Positions 35,640 to 43,900 of a DNA stretch of 64,000 bases are shown piece by piece. The translations under genes and the position numbers were made by a program. The notes under the pieces were generated by a model. It saw only the letters and a list, made by a program, of their open reading frames with translations, was not told the origin of the DNA and did no database searches. The stretch is taken from assembly GCF_003610255.1 (NCBI RefSeq), contig NZ_RAPS01000001.1, positions 3,410,001 through 3,474,000 of the forward strand, written 5' to 3'. The DNA comes from Streptomyces sp. TLI_171 (GTDB lineage Bacteria; Actinomycetota; Actinomycetes; Streptomycetales; Streptomycetaceae). How positions within the stretch are numbered: the stretch's first letter is position 1; every line of letters starts with the position of its first letter.

Positions 35640-36704
35640 TCAGGCGCCGAGGGCGGCCCGGGCGAAGGCCGCCACCGCGGCGGGGCCGCGGGCTCCGCTG
35701 CGGGCGGTGTCGATCGCGACGGCGATCATCGCGTGCACGCGGACCCGGGTCTCGGCCTCGGACTCGCCCTCGGTGCGGGCGAGCCGGACCCAGGCGCGGA
35801 GGAACTCGCGGCGGAAGTCGAGCGCCGCACGGCGGTCGGCGGGGGCCAGGCGTTCGGTCTCGCTGAGCATCGCGCCCAGGTAGTCGCGCTCCCGCCAGGC
35901 GAAGTCGGCGAACACGGCGACCGCCGTCGCGAGGTCCGCCCGCCCGTCGAGGACGGTCACCACCTCGGCCCGCAGCCGCTCCCGGCCGCGCAGCAGGACC
36001 TCGGCGAGGACGGCGGCCTTGGTCCCGAAGTGCTTGTAGACGCTGGGCCCGGTGATCCCGACCGCCGCGCCGAGCTGCTCCATCGAGACGTTGTCGTAGC
36101 CGCGCCGGTGGAACAGCCGGGTCGCCGCCGCCACCAGCGCGTCCCGCCGGGCGGGCGGCGCCGGGAGCGCCGGGGCAGCCGCGACCGGCCCGGACTCCCG
36201 CACCGCCAGGAGCCGTTCCCGCATGCCGTCGAGGAGTTCCAGGTACCGGCGGCGGGGCAGCGCCATGGTGTGGTGGCTCAGGCTGCCGTACCCGGAGAGC
36301 ACCGCCCACCAGGCCGACTCGGCTTCGCCGCCCCCGGCCTCGCGGACCGCCGCACGCAACCGGCGGCGCAGCACGGCCCGTTCGGCGGGCGGCAGAAGTC
36401 GCGCGTCGCGCTGCCAGAGCGTCCCGAACTCGCGCCGCTCCAGGGCGACTTCGGCCAGCGCGGGGCCATCGGCGGCGAGCGCCGCACAGACCGCGTCCAG
36501 GCCGGACTCGACCGCGCAGCGCAGGAGTTCGGGCTTGCCGCGGAAGTGCCGGTAGAGCGCGGGGGCGGTGATGCCGAGTTCGGCGGCGAGGTCGGCCATC
36601 GAGACCCGGTGGTAGCCGTCGCGGTGGAAGCGTCCGGCCGCGACGGTGAGGATGCGGGCCCGCCGGCCGGGCGGGCGGCGTACCACCGGGCGCTGTTCCA
36701 CCAC
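35640..36704 (-). CDS. tandem TetR-family regulator with two HTH domains
   Basis: A 354-residue protein containing two complete TetR N-terminal domains: MADLAAELGITAPALYRHF near 30-50 and MEQLGAAVGITGPSVYKHF near 190-210. Each is preceded by the usual helix (RILTVAAGRFHRDGYHRV; DALVAAATRLFHRRGYDNV) and followed by its own helical ligand domain. A single chain thus resembles a covalent TetR dimer. It diverges from the acyl-CoA dehydrogenase, its likely target. Start at GTG 36704 or the next GTG codon (36701), with GAGGG upstream. Confidence 0.88.
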   Translation of the reverse strand: MVEQRPVVRRPPGRRARILTVAAGRFHRDGYHRVSMADLAAELGITAPALYRHFRGKPELLRCAVESGLDAVCAALAADGPALAEVALERREFGTLWQRDARLLPPAERAVLRRRLRAAVREAGGGEAESAWWAVLSGYGSLSHHTMALPRRRYLELLDGMRERLLAVRESGPVAAAPALPAPPARRDALVAAATRLFHRRGYDNVSMEQLGAAVGITGPSVYKHFGTKAAVLAEVLLRGRERLRAEVVTVLDGRADLATAVAVFADFAWRERDYLGAMLSETERLAPADRRAALDFRREFLRAWVRLARTEGESEAETRVRVHAMIAVAIDTARSGARGPAAVAAFARAALGA

Positions 36705-36744
36705 CGTCCACCCTCTCCCCCGTACGTCCCGCAGCCAGGCTAGC

Positions 36745-36830
36745 AAGCAATCACTTAACCGCGGCCGGCACCGCTTCACAAGGGTGCCGGCAACCCTGGA
36801 CAGCTGAAGCTACTGGCGATTAACTTAACG
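36745..36830. promoter_or_regulatory. intergenic operator region, tandem TetR / acyl-CoA dehydrogenase
   Basis: AAGCAATCACTT (36745-36756) is an imperfect palindrome matching 8 of 12 positions. ACTTAACCG (36753-36761) recurs as ACTTAACGG at 36823-36831. A perfect 8-bp stem (CCGGCACC 36765-36772, GGTGCCGG 36783-36790) lies between them. Two similar half-sites about 70 bp apart suit a repressor with two DNA-binding domains. No assay-level support; by eye only. Confidence 0.45.
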
Positions 36831-36862
36831 GTGCGATCAGCCGCCGCCGAAAGGAGCGCACC

Positions 36863-38020
36863 GTGCGCCGCACCGTGTACAACGAGGACCACGAGGCGTT
36901 CCGGGAGACCATCCGGGACTTCATCGCCAACGAGGTCGTCCCGGTCTACGAGAGCTGGGAGGAGGCCGGCCACCCGCCGCGGGACTTCTACCGCAAGCTG
37001 GGCGAGCTCGGCGTCTACGGCATCGAGGTCCCGGAGGAGTACGGCGGCGCGGGCGAGACCGGCTTCAAGTACCAGGCCGTGATCTACGAGGAGACCGCCC
37101 GCGCGGGCGTCACCTTCGGCTCCTCGGGCGTGCACACCGGCCTGGTGCTGCCGTACCTGATGGAGTACGCCACCGAGGAGCAGAAGCAGCGCTGGCTGCC
37201 GGGCTTCGTCTCGGGCGACATCATGACCGCGATCGCGATGACCGAGCCGGGCGCCGGCTCCGACCTGGCCGGCATCGCCACCACCGCGAAGCTCTCCGCG
37301 GACGGCACCCACTACGTGCTGAACGGCGCGAAGACCTTCATCACCGGCGGCGTCCTCGCCGACCTGGTGCTGGTGGTCTGCCGCACCGCCGCCTACGACC
37401 CGGCGGACCGCCGCGCGGGCCTGTCCATCCTGTGCGTGGACACCAAGTCCGAGGGCTACTCGGTCGGCCGCAAGCTGCAGAAGATCGGCCTGCGCACCTC
37501 GGACACCGCCGAGCTGTCCTTCACCGACGTCGAGGTCCCGGTGGAGAACCTGCTCGGCGTCGAGGGCAAGGCCTTCTCCTACCTGACCCACAACCTGGTG
37601 CAGGAGCGCCTGGCGATCGCGGTCGGCGCGTACGCCTCGGCCGCCGCCGCGGTGCAGTTCGCGGTGAAGTACGTCAAGGAGCGCAAGGTCTTCGGCAAGG
37701 CCGTCGCCGAGTTCCAGAACACCAAGTTCTCGCTGGCCGACTGCCAGGCGCAGGTGCTCGCCCAGCAGGCGATGGTCGACCAGGCGCTGGAGCTCTACCA
37801 GACCGGCGAGCTGACGGTGGCGGACGCCGCCGCGGCCAAGCTGTTCTGCACCGAGTCGGCCTCCGAGGTGATCGACAAGTGCCTGCAGCTGCACGGCGGC
37901 TACGGCTACATCCTGGAGTACCCGATCGCCCGCCTCTACACCGACAACCGGGTGTTCCGGATCTACGGCGGCACCAGCGAGGTCATGCGGACGATCATCG
38001 CGAAGTCGCTCGGCCTGTAG
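36863..38020 (+). CDS. acyl-CoA dehydrogenase, long-chain/isovaleryl type active site
   Basis: A 385-residue FAD flavoenzyme that introduces the 2,3-double bond into acyl-CoA. FAD and substrate motifs are AMTEPGAGSDLAGI (about 122-135) and YVLNGAKTFITGG. The C-terminal motif reads IYGGTSEVMRTIIA, where medium-chain enzymes have the catalytic Glu (YEGT). Here the Glu is absent, and VQERLAIA (Glu about 248) matches the alternative catalytic position of long-chain and isovaleryl enzymes. GTG start with AAGGAG six bases upstream. Probably repressed by the divergent tandem TetR protein. Confidence 0.93.
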   Translation: MRRTVYNEDHEAFRETIRDFIANEVVPVYESWEEAGHPPRDFYRKLGELGVYGIEVPEEYGGAGETGFKYQAVIYEETARAGVTFGSSGVHTGLVLPYLMEYATEEQKQRWLPGFVSGDIMTAIAMTEPGAGSDLAGIATTAKLSADGTHYVLNGAKTFITGGVLADLVLVVCRTAAYDPADRRAGLSILCVDTKSEGYSVGRKLQKIGLRTSDTAELSFTDVEVPVENLLGVEGKAFSYLTHNLVQERLAIAVGAYASAAAAVQFAVKYVKERKVFGKAVAEFQNTKFSLADCQAQVLAQQAMVDQALELYQTGELTVADAAAAKLFCTESASEVIDKCLQLHGGYGYILEYPIARLYTDNRVFRIYGGTSEVMRTIIAKSLGL

Positions 38021-38045
38021 CCGCCCGGCGGCAGCGGGCACGGCG

Positions 38046-38078
38046 GAGGCGGGCACCCGGTCGGGGGGTGCCCGCCTC
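38046..38078. terminator. 13-bp stem bidirectional terminator
   Basis: GAGGCGGGCACCC (38046-38058) pairs perfectly with GGGTGCCCGCCTC (38066-38078) across a 7-base loop. It lies between the converging dehydrogenase and the small membrane protein gene. Confidence 0.85.
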
Positions 38079-38114
38079 TCCGGCGTTCCGACGTTCCGTC
38101 AGCCGGCCGTTCCG

Positions 38115-38372
38115 TCAGTTGGCATTGGCGCGCCAGGCCTCCATTCCGGCCGTCGACGCGGCCCTGGCCTGGTGGAGGGTGCGCTGCGCCAGCGCACTGG
38201 GCGGAGTGTCGAGCTGCTGGATCCAGCCCCGGCCCGCGTTCGCCAGGGCGACGCAGACCAGGACCGTGCCGGTCAGTCCGACGACGGCGCCGAGCCCGGT
38301 GAGGGCTGCGCCGGCGGTGAGCATGCCGCGGTTCACCTGGAAACCGCCGATGAACTTCTGATTGGTCGCCAT
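38115..38372 (-). CDS. small membrane-anchored conserved hypothetical protein
   Basis: An 85-residue protein with one or two hydrophobic segments in residues 17-46 (MLTAGAALTGLGAVVGLTG, TVLVCVALAN) and a C-terminal amphipathic helix (ALAQRTLHQARAASTAGMEA). Similar short proteins are common in Streptomyces, with the same FQVNRGMLTAG start. Function unknown. Start at ATG 38372, which lies in a CATATG hexamer. Confidence 0.72.
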   Translation of the reverse strand: MATNQKFIGGFQVNRGMLTAGAALTGLGAVVGLTGTVLVCVALANAGRGWIQQLDTPPSALAQRTLHQARAASTAGMEAWRANAN

Positions 38373-38535
38373 ATGGCCACCATCGGGCCGTTGCTGCGGG
38401 CCCGCACGCCGAGCGGCCCCTTCCTTAACCCCTGCGCGTGATCCAGCGCGCGACACGCGCGGACCGCCGCCTAGGGTCGGCCGCGGGGCTCGGACGGCGA
38501 GCCCGGTGGGGCGGGGACCGACGGAGGAGAACGCG

Positions 38536-38871
38536 ATGACCGAGCAGCCGGCCCGGATCGACCTGAACGCGCTGGCCGAGGAGCACGCCGCCAAGGCCGC
38601 CGCCAGCCCGCACGGCCGCAGCGCCCACCTGCTGCTGCACGACGGCGTGCTGCGGCAGACCGTGATCGCGCTGCGGGCCGGCGCCTCGCTGGACGAGCAC
38701 AACGCCCCGGTCGCCGCCAGCCTCCAGGTGCTGCGCGGCCGGGTCTCGCTGACCGTGGCGGGCCGCAAGCAGGAGGCCACGGCGGGCGAGCTGCACTCGA
38801 TCCCGCAGGAGCGGCACGGGCTGCTCGCCCACACCGACGCGGTGGTGCTGCTCACCGCCGTCACCGCCTGA
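38536..38871 (+). CDS. cupin-domain protein
   Basis: A 111-residue single cupin. The first cupin motif is degenerate (GASLDEHNAPVAASLQVLRG with one His and one Glu), and the second ends in IPQERHGLLAHTDAVVLLT with a conserved His. The incomplete metal-ligand set suggests a sensory or anti-oxidant binding role rather than oxygenase activity. GGAGGAGA lies upstream of ATG 38536. Confidence 0.82.
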   Translation: MTEQPARIDLNALAEEHAAKAAASPHGRSAHLLLHDGVLRQTVIALRAGASLDEHNAPVAASLQVLRGRVSLTVAGRKQEATAGELHSIPQERHGLLAHTDAVVLLTAVTA

Positions 38872-38885
38872 CGACCGCTCACATC

Positions 38886-38945
38886 GGAACCGCTCGCGCC
38901 CGGACCACTCGCACCCGGACCACTCGCACCCGGACCGCTCCGGCC
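38886..38945. repeat. four tandem 15-bp units
   Basis: Four 15-base units lie end to end between the converging cupin and TetR genes. The two central units (38901-38915 and 38916-38930) are identical (CGGACCACTCGCACC), and the flanking ones share 10 to 11 positions. A simple minisatellite; it may vary in copy number between strains. Confidence 0.8.
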
Positions 38946-38947
38946 GG

Positions 38948-39535
38948 TCAGGCCTGCGCGCGGTCCAGCATCGCGCCGGAGACCAGGGTGAGCCCGAGCA
39001 GGATCTCCGCGCCGTCCGGCGCCTGGGCGGGGTCGATCAGCCAGTGCGCGGCCTGCCCGAGCAGCAGCGACTGGTAGAAGATGCCCCGGGCCAGTTCCTC
39101 CGGGGTGTCCTCGTGCTCGGTCTTGCCCTGGAACATCGCGGCCAGCCCGAGCCGGCCGAGTTTCTGCGCCCCCGCCAGCTGCTCGCGCAGCTCCGGCAGG
39201 TGGCTGAGCTGCCCGACGATCTCGAACTGCACCGTCCACAGGCCGCGGTGCGCCTCGAAGGAGTCCCGCACCGCGTCCCAGCAGCGGACGAAGCGCTCCT
39301 TCGGATCGGCGACGTCCGCCGTCCCCGCCAGCGCCGCACCGATCGACCGGCCCCACTCACCCATCGCCTCGATCAGCGCCTGGACCAGCAGCGCGTCCTT
39401 CGAGCCGTAGTGGTAGCCGATCGCCGCCAGGCTGACGCCCGCTCCGCTGGCGATGTCCCGGGCGGTGGTGCGCCCGTAGCCCTTCTCCGACAAGCAGCGC
39501 TTGGCGCTGACCAGCAGGTCCTCGCGATTTCCCAT
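38948..39535 (-). CDS. TetR-family regulator of the adjacent MFS pump
   Basis: A 195-residue repressor. The HTH is in residues 5-50: LLVSAKRCLSEKGYGRTTAR, then DIASGAGVSLAAIGYHYGSK. The C-terminal domain has LWTVQFEIVGQLSHLPELRE and FYQSLLLGQAAHWLIDPAQA. It is divergent from the MFS exporter at 39646 and shares with it an intergenic region containing long inverted arms. Start at ATG 39535; an upstream ATG in frame at 39577 would fall within the operator and is rejected. Confidence 0.9.
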   Translation of the reverse strand: MGNREDLLVSAKRCLSEKGYGRTTARDIASGAGVSLAAIGYHYGSKDALLVQALIEAMGEWGRSIGAALAGTADVADPKERFVRCWDAVRDSFEAHRGLWTVQFEIVGQLSHLPELREQLAGAQKLGRLGLAAMFQGKTEHEDTPEELARGIFYQSLLLGQAAHWLIDPAQAPDGAEILLGLTLVSGAMLDRAQA

Positions 39536-39556
39536 GACGGCGATGCTACGCCAGTC

Positions 39557-39637
39557 CTGTACGGATGTCTTGCTCAAACGTCTGGCACATTCGATTTAGA
39601 CGCTTGTACTAGACAGTCGTGCAAGACATCCGTACAG
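39557..39637. promoter_or_regulatory. divergent TetR/MFS promoters with 17-bp inverted operator arms
   Basis: CTGTACGGATGTCTTGC (39557-39573) and GCAAGACATCCGTACAG (39621-39637) are exact reverse complements, 64 bp centre to centre. The right arm contains TACAGT (39633-39638). With TAGACA (39610-39615) and a 17-base spacer it forms the rightward promoter, and transcription would begin at about the MFS ATG (39646). The left arm holds the mirrored -10 for the TetR gene. An inner 5-bp inverted pair lies at 39579-39583 and 39598-39602. A repressor on the arms would block both promoters. Confidence 0.8.
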
Positions 39638-39645
39638 TCCTTCTC

Positions 39646-41169
39646 ATGACCACCGACCACGGCCGCGCCGGCCGACGCGAATGGCTGGGCCTCGCCCTCC
39701 TCCTGCTGCCGACCCTCGTCCTCGCCATGGACATGGGCGTGCTGTTCTTCGCCGTCCCGTTCATCGCCACCGACCTGCACCCCAGCGGCACCCAGCAGCT
39801 GTGGATCATGGACATGTACTCGTTCCTGCTGGCCGGCCTGCTCATCCCGATGGGCGCGCTCGGCGACAGGATCGGCCGCCGCAAGCTGCTGATCGGCGGC
39901 ACCGCCGCCTTCGCGGCCGCCTCACTGGTCGCCGCCTGGGCCGACGGAGCAGCCCAACTCATCGCCGCCCGGGCCCTGTTGGGCATCGCCGGCGCGGTCT
40001 TCGGGCCGTCCACGCTGGCCCTGATCCGCAACATGTTCCACGACCCCAAGCAGCGGCAGTCCGCGATCGGCGCCTGGAGCGGCGTCATGATGGCCGGCGC
40101 GACCCTCGGCCCGGTGGCCGGCGGCTTCCTGCTCGACCACTTCTGGTGGGGCTCCGCCTTCCTGATCGCCGTCCCCGCCATGCTGCTCGTGATGGCCGGC
40201 GCGCCGTTCCTGCTCCCCGAGTACCGCGCCCCGCAGCAGGGCCGCTTCGACCTGCTCGGCGCCGCCCTCTCGATGGCCACCGTGCTGCCCGTCGTCTACG
40301 GCATCAAGACCCTCGCGGTGGACGGCTGGAGCCTGCGCCCCGCCCTCGTCCTCGCCGCCGGCCTGCTGATCGGCCTCGGCCTGGTGGTCCGGCTGCGGAC
40401 CGCCGCCAACCCGCTGATCGACGTCACCCTGTTCCGGATCCGCACCTACACCGGCGCCATCACCGTCAACACCATCGCGATGTTCGCGATGATGGGCTTC
40501 ACCCTCTTCACCTCGCAGTACCTGCAGCTGGTCAAGGGCTACAGCCCGCTCTCCGCCTCGCTCTGGGCACTGCTCCCCAGCGTCGGCGTCGGCGCCGCCG
40601 TCGGCGGGTTCGGCGCCCTGGCCGGCAAGGTCCGGCCCGCCGTCCTGCTGGTCGCCGGGTTCGCCGCCAGCGCCGCGGGGTTCGTCGCGATGGCCTTCGT
40701 CGACCCCGGCAGCTCGCTCGCCCTGCCGCTGGTCGCGGCCGGTGTGATCGCCGCCGGCTCGGTCGGCACCATCAGCATCACCGGCGAGATGGTCCTCTCC
40801 GCCGCCCCCGCCGACCGGGCCGGTGCGGCCGGCGCCACCTCCGAGACCGCCCAGGAACTCGGCAGCTCGCTCGGCATCGCGATCCTCGGCGCCGCCGGCG
40901 CCGCGATCTACCGCTCGCAGATGGAAGGCACCGCCGCCCCCGACACCCTCGGCGGCGCGGTCACCACGGCGGCCCAGCTGCCCGGCGACGCCGGCGCCCA
41001 ACTCCTCACCGCGGCGCGGGACGCGTTCTCGGACGGGATGCACGTGGCGGCGGTGGTCGGGGTGGTCGTGATGCTCGGCGCCGCGCTGGCCGCCCACCTG
41101 CTGATGCGCCACCTCCCGGTGCCGGGCGAGCGGGACGCGGTGGCTGAGGAGCCGGCTCTCGCCGCCTAG
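39646..41169 (+). CDS. MFS multidrug transporter, 14-TM DHA2 type
   Basis: A 507-residue permease with about 14 membrane segments. The TM1 region is LALLLLPTLVLAMDMGVLFF (membrane Asp), the TM2-3 loop is GALGDRIGRRKLL (motif A), and TM5 has GATLGPVAGGFLLDHFWW (motif C of exporters). It resembles SmvA/methyl-viologen-type efflux pumps. No ribosome site precedes ATG 39646, consistent with a leaderless transcript from the promoter described upstream. Controlled by the divergent TetR protein. Confidence 0.93.
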   Translation: MTTDHGRAGRREWLGLALLLLPTLVLAMDMGVLFFAVPFIATDLHPSGTQQLWIMDMYSFLLAGLLIPMGALGDRIGRRKLLIGGTAAFAAASLVAAWADGAAQLIAARALLGIAGAVFGPSTLALIRNMFHDPKQRQSAIGAWSGVMMAGATLGPVAGGFLLDHFWWGSAFLIAVPAMLLVMAGAPFLLPEYRAPQQGRFDLLGAALSMATVLPVVYGIKTLAVDGWSLRPALVLAAGLLIGLGLVVRLRTAANPLIDVTLFRIRTYTGAITVNTIAMFAMMGFTLFTSQYLQLVKGYSPLSASLWALLPSVGVGAAVGGFGALAGKVRPAVLLVAGFAASAAGFVAMAFVDPGSSLALPLVAAGVIAAGSVGTISITGEMVLSAAPADRAGAAGATSETAQELGSSLGIAILGAAGAAIYRSQMEGTAAPDTLGGAVTTAAQLPGDAGAQLLTAARDAFSDGMHVAAVVGVVVMLGAALAAHLLMRHLPVPGERDAVAEEPALAA

Positions 41170-41188
41170 CCCGGCCGGAGGCACCGCA

Positions 41189-41240
41189 CAGCAAGGGTCG
41201 CGACCCGGGCAATGACTTGCCGGTGATCGCGACCCTGCTG
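41189..41240. terminator. long hairpin after the MFS gene
   Basis: Bases 41189-41203 pair with 41227-41240 (one bulged A), and inside the loop GGCAA and TTGCC extend the structure. It starts 20 bases after the MFS stop, so the natural role is transcription termination. Confidence 0.7.
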
Positions 41241-41303
41241 CGTTGCCCGGCCGTTCGCGCCGGTTTCGGTGCGGGGCGCCGGGTCCCGGCTTAGGGTCGG
41301 CAC

Positions 41304-41654
41304 ATGGCGGAGGACGAGGAGCCGGAGGAGCTGGACTACCGGTTCACGTTGGCGAACGAGCGGACGTTCCTGGCGTGGATCAGGACGGCGCTGGCGCTGC
41401 TCGCGGGGGCGGTGGCGCTGGATCAGCTGACGCCGGAGCTCGCGCCGGTGGGGGTGCGGGTGGCGCTGGCCGTGGTGCTGGCGGCGGGCGGGGCGGGGCT
41501 GGGGGTGGCCGCGTACCGGCGGTGGGTGCGGGTGGAGCGGGCGATGCGGGCGGGGGGTCCACTGCCGGCGACCCGGATCATGCTGGTGCTGACGGTGTGC
41601 GTGGCGGTGGCGGCGGCGGTGTTCTCGGTGCTGATCATCGGCTGGTCGCGGTGA
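41304..41654 (+). CDS. YidH/DUF202 family membrane protein
   Basis: A 116-residue protein with three membrane segments ([58 protein letters not shown]). The N-terminus [18 protein letters not shown] is the DUF202 signature. Function unknown. It overlaps the next DUF202 gene by four bases (GTGA). Confidence 0.9.
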   Translation: MAEDEEPEELDYRFTLANERTFLAWIRTALALLAGAVALDQLTPELAPVGVRVALAVVLAAGGAGLGVAAYRRWVRVERAMRAGGPLPATRIMLVLTVCVAVAAAVFSVLIIGWSR

Positions 41655-41968
41655 CCGCCCGCGATCCGGGACTGCAGCCGGAGCGCACCCTGCTGGCGTG
41701 GAGCCGCACCGCGCTGGTGCTGGCGGCGGACGCGGCGCTGATCCTGCGGGCGGGGTACGTGCGGGGGCTGCCGGGGCTGGTCGCGGTGGGCGGGGTGCTC
41801 GCGGGGGCGGCGGTGGCGCTGTACGTGCACGGGGTGCGGCGGCGCAGCGCGGTGGAGCGGAGTCCGGCCGTTTCGGCGGGGCGCTGGTGGGTGCGGGGGC
41901 TGACCGCCGCGGTGGTGGTGGCGGCGGGCGGGTCGGCGTGGTCGGTGCTGGTGAACGCCCGGCACTGA
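41651..41968 (+). CDS. second DUF202 family membrane protein
   Basis: A 105-residue protein with the shorter DUF202 signature [20 protein letters not shown] and three membrane segments. The GTG start overlaps the TGA of the first DUF202 gene, so the pair is translationally coupled and may form a heteromeric membrane complex. Tandem DUF202 pairs are common in actinobacteria. Confidence 0.88.
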   Translation: MTARDPGLQPERTLLAWSRTALVLAADAALILRAGYVRGLPGLVAVGGVLAGAAVALYVHGVRRRSAVERSPAVSAGRWWVRGLTAAVVVAAGGSAWSVLVNARH

Positions 41969-42157
41969 ACGGTCCGGACGGCGGAACCGGGCGTTCCAGT
42001 GGTACAGACCACATGACTCGTATCACCTGTTTTTCGGCGGCTGTTTGCCGGTGGGTGTATACGTTCGCCGGAAAGGCCAGGCATACTGGCCGGGTCGGGC
42101 GATCCAGCCGGACCCGACGTCACAGCGAGAACTCCACGAAAGGACCGGTGGTCAGGG

Positions 42158-42430
42158 ATGTTCCGTAACGGTCTTGAGCCCTGGCACATCGCCATCATGG
42201 TGGTGGTGCTGGTCCTGCTGTTCGGCTCGAAGAAGCTGCCCGAGATGGCCCGCGGCCTCGGCAAGTCGATGCGCATCCTGAAGGCCGAGACCAAGGCCCT
42301 GCGCGAGGACGACGCCCCCGCGGAGGCCCAGAACGGCACCGCCGCCTCGCAGGCCGAGCAGCCGCGTCCCGCCGTCGAGCCGGTCAACGTCACCAAGGCC
42401 ACCGAGCCGACGAAGTCGACCACGGCCTGA
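42158..42430 (+). CDS. tatA: Sec-independent translocase subunit TatA
   Basis: A 90-residue protein. A short N-terminal membrane helix (residues 9-22, [20 protein letters not shown]) ends in the conserved FGxKKLP hinge. An amphipathic helix follows ([20 protein letters not shown]), and then an acidic, low-complexity tail. It forms the TatA pore of the twin-arginine pathway with TatBC encoded elsewhere. It stands as a single gene: a promoter is likely within 41990-42110 and a strong hairpin follows. Confidence 0.95.
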   Translation: MFRNGLEPWHIAIMVVVLVLLFGSKKLPEMARGLGKSMRILKAETKALREDDAPAEAQNGTAASQAEQPRPAVEPVNVTKATEPTKSTTA

Positions 42431-42464
42431 CGGCCCGTCGGCTCCGGCCGACCCGCACACGTTC

Positions 42465-42506
42465 CCGGAGCCCCCGGTCCGTCACTCGACGGGCCGGGGG
42501 CTCCGG
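42465..42506 (+). terminator. tatA terminator
   Basis: CCGGAGCCCCCGG (42465-42477) and CCGGGGGCTCCGG (42494-42506) form a perfect 13-bp stem. Inside it CCGTC/GACGG extends the helix by five pairs around a 4-base loop. It starts 34 bases after the tatA stop. Confidence 0.85.
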
Positions 42507-42589
42507 CGTGTCGCCGCGCCCGAGTGGCTGACTGATTTGTTCTGTTATCTCCTGGTATCCACCTGACGGCGGATCACCAGGAGGCACCG

Positions 42590-43900
42590 ATGGCGACAGA
42601 CCCGTCGAGCGAGCCCGAACTCGCGGAACTGCGCAAGCGGATCGCCGTCCTGGAGAAGCAGGGACCGCCCCGGAGCAGGCACCGGGTGCGGTCCTTCTTC
42701 GCGGTCCTGCTGATCGTGCTGGCCGCGGTGCTCACCCCGCTCGGCGTGGTCGCGGCGTGGAGCAAGTCGCAAGTCACCGACACCGACCGGTTCGTGGCGA
42801 CGATGGCGCCGCTGGCGTCCGACCCCGCCGTGCAGGGGGCGGTCGCCAACCGGGTCACCGACACGGTGATGCAGCAGTTGCCGATCACCGACCTGCTGAA
42901 CCAGATCGCCCCCGCCGACCGGCCGGTCGTGGACGCGGCGCTGGGCAAGCTCGGACCGGCGCTGACCAGCGGACTGACCGGCTTCGTCCACGACCAGGTG
43001 CTGCGGTTCGTGCAGTCCGACGCGTTCGCCGGCGTCTGGACCAACGTGCTGCGCAACGCGCACGCCGCGTTCGACAAGGTGCTGACCGGCAAGGGCGGCG
43101 GCGCGGTGCAGGTCAAGGGCGACACCGTCAGCCTGGACCTGGCCCCGGTGATCGCCCAGGTCCGGGACCGGCTGGTGGCGAACGGGCTCGGGCTGGCCTC
43201 GAAGATCCCCGAGGTGCACACCGACTACACGCTGGTGAAGTCGGACGCGGTGAAGAAGGCGCAGACCGGCCTGCGGCTGCTCGACCTGGCCGGGTTCTGG
43301 GTGCCGGTGCTGGCCGTGCTGTGCGCGGTCGGCGGCATCCTGCTCGCGACCCGGCGCCGCCGGGCCGCCGTCGGCGCGGCGCTCGGCATGGCCGTCGGGG
43401 CCGGACTCCTCGGCATCGGGCTGACCGTGTTCCGGACCGTCTACCTGGACAAGCTGCCCGCCGACGTCGACCAGGCCGCGGCGATGGCGGTGTACGACAC
43501 CCTGGTGCGCTACCTGCGGGCCGCCGTCCGGATGGTGCTGGCGCTGGGCATCGTGATCGCGCTGGCCGCCTGGCTCACCGGGTCCGGCCGCCGGGCCGGC
43601 TGGGTCCGCCACCTGTGGCAGGAGGGCCTCGGCGCGGTGCGGCGGGCAGCCGGGGGGATCGGCATGCGGCTCGGACCGGTCGGCCCGTTCGTGCACCGCT
43701 GGAAGGCGTGGCTGGGCTGGGGCGCGGTCGCGGTCGCCGCGATCGTCCTGCTGACCTGGAGCTACCCGACCGCGCCGGTGGTGCTCTGGATGGCCGTGGT
43801 GCTGCTCGCCGTCCTGGCGGTGCTGGAGTTCCTGGACACGCCCGCTGACGGACCGTCGACCGGCGGCGGGGGCGGCGACGGGAAGGCTGCTGCGGCGTGA
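42590..43900 (+). CDS. conserved hypothetical integral membrane protein
   Basis: A 436-residue protein. A cytosolic coiled start (ELAELRKRIAVLEKQ) precedes TM1 (about 36-56). An extracytoplasmic domain of roughly 180 residues follows (57-235, with TDTDRFVATMAPLASDPAVQ at its start). Several C-terminal membrane segments are interrupted by basic loops, and the end is Gly-rich. The extracellular domain with TM flanks is typical of a family of Streptomyces membrane proteins without assigned function. It overlaps the channel gene by GTGA. Confidence 0.8.
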   Translation: MATDPSSEPELAELRKRIAVLEKQGPPRSRHRVRSFFAVLLIVLAAVLTPLGVVAAWSKSQVTDTDRFVATMAPLASDPAVQGAVANRVTDTVMQQLPITDLLNQIAPADRPVVDAALGKLGPALTSGLTGFVHDQVLRFVQSDAFAGVWTNVLRNAHAAFDKVLTGKGGGAVQVKGDTVSLDLAPVIAQVRDRLVANGLGLASKIPEVHTDYTLVKSDAVKKAQTGLRLLDLAGFWVPVLAVLCAVGGILLATRRRRAAVGAALGMAVGAGLLGIGLTVFRTVYLDKLPADVDQAAAMAVYDTLVRYLRAAVRMVLALGIVIALAAWLTGSGRRAGWVRHLWQEGLGAVRRAAGGIGMRLGPVGPFVHRWKAWLGWGAVAVAAIVLLTWSYPTAPVVLWMAVVLLAVLAVLEFLDTPADGPSTGGGGGDGKAAAA

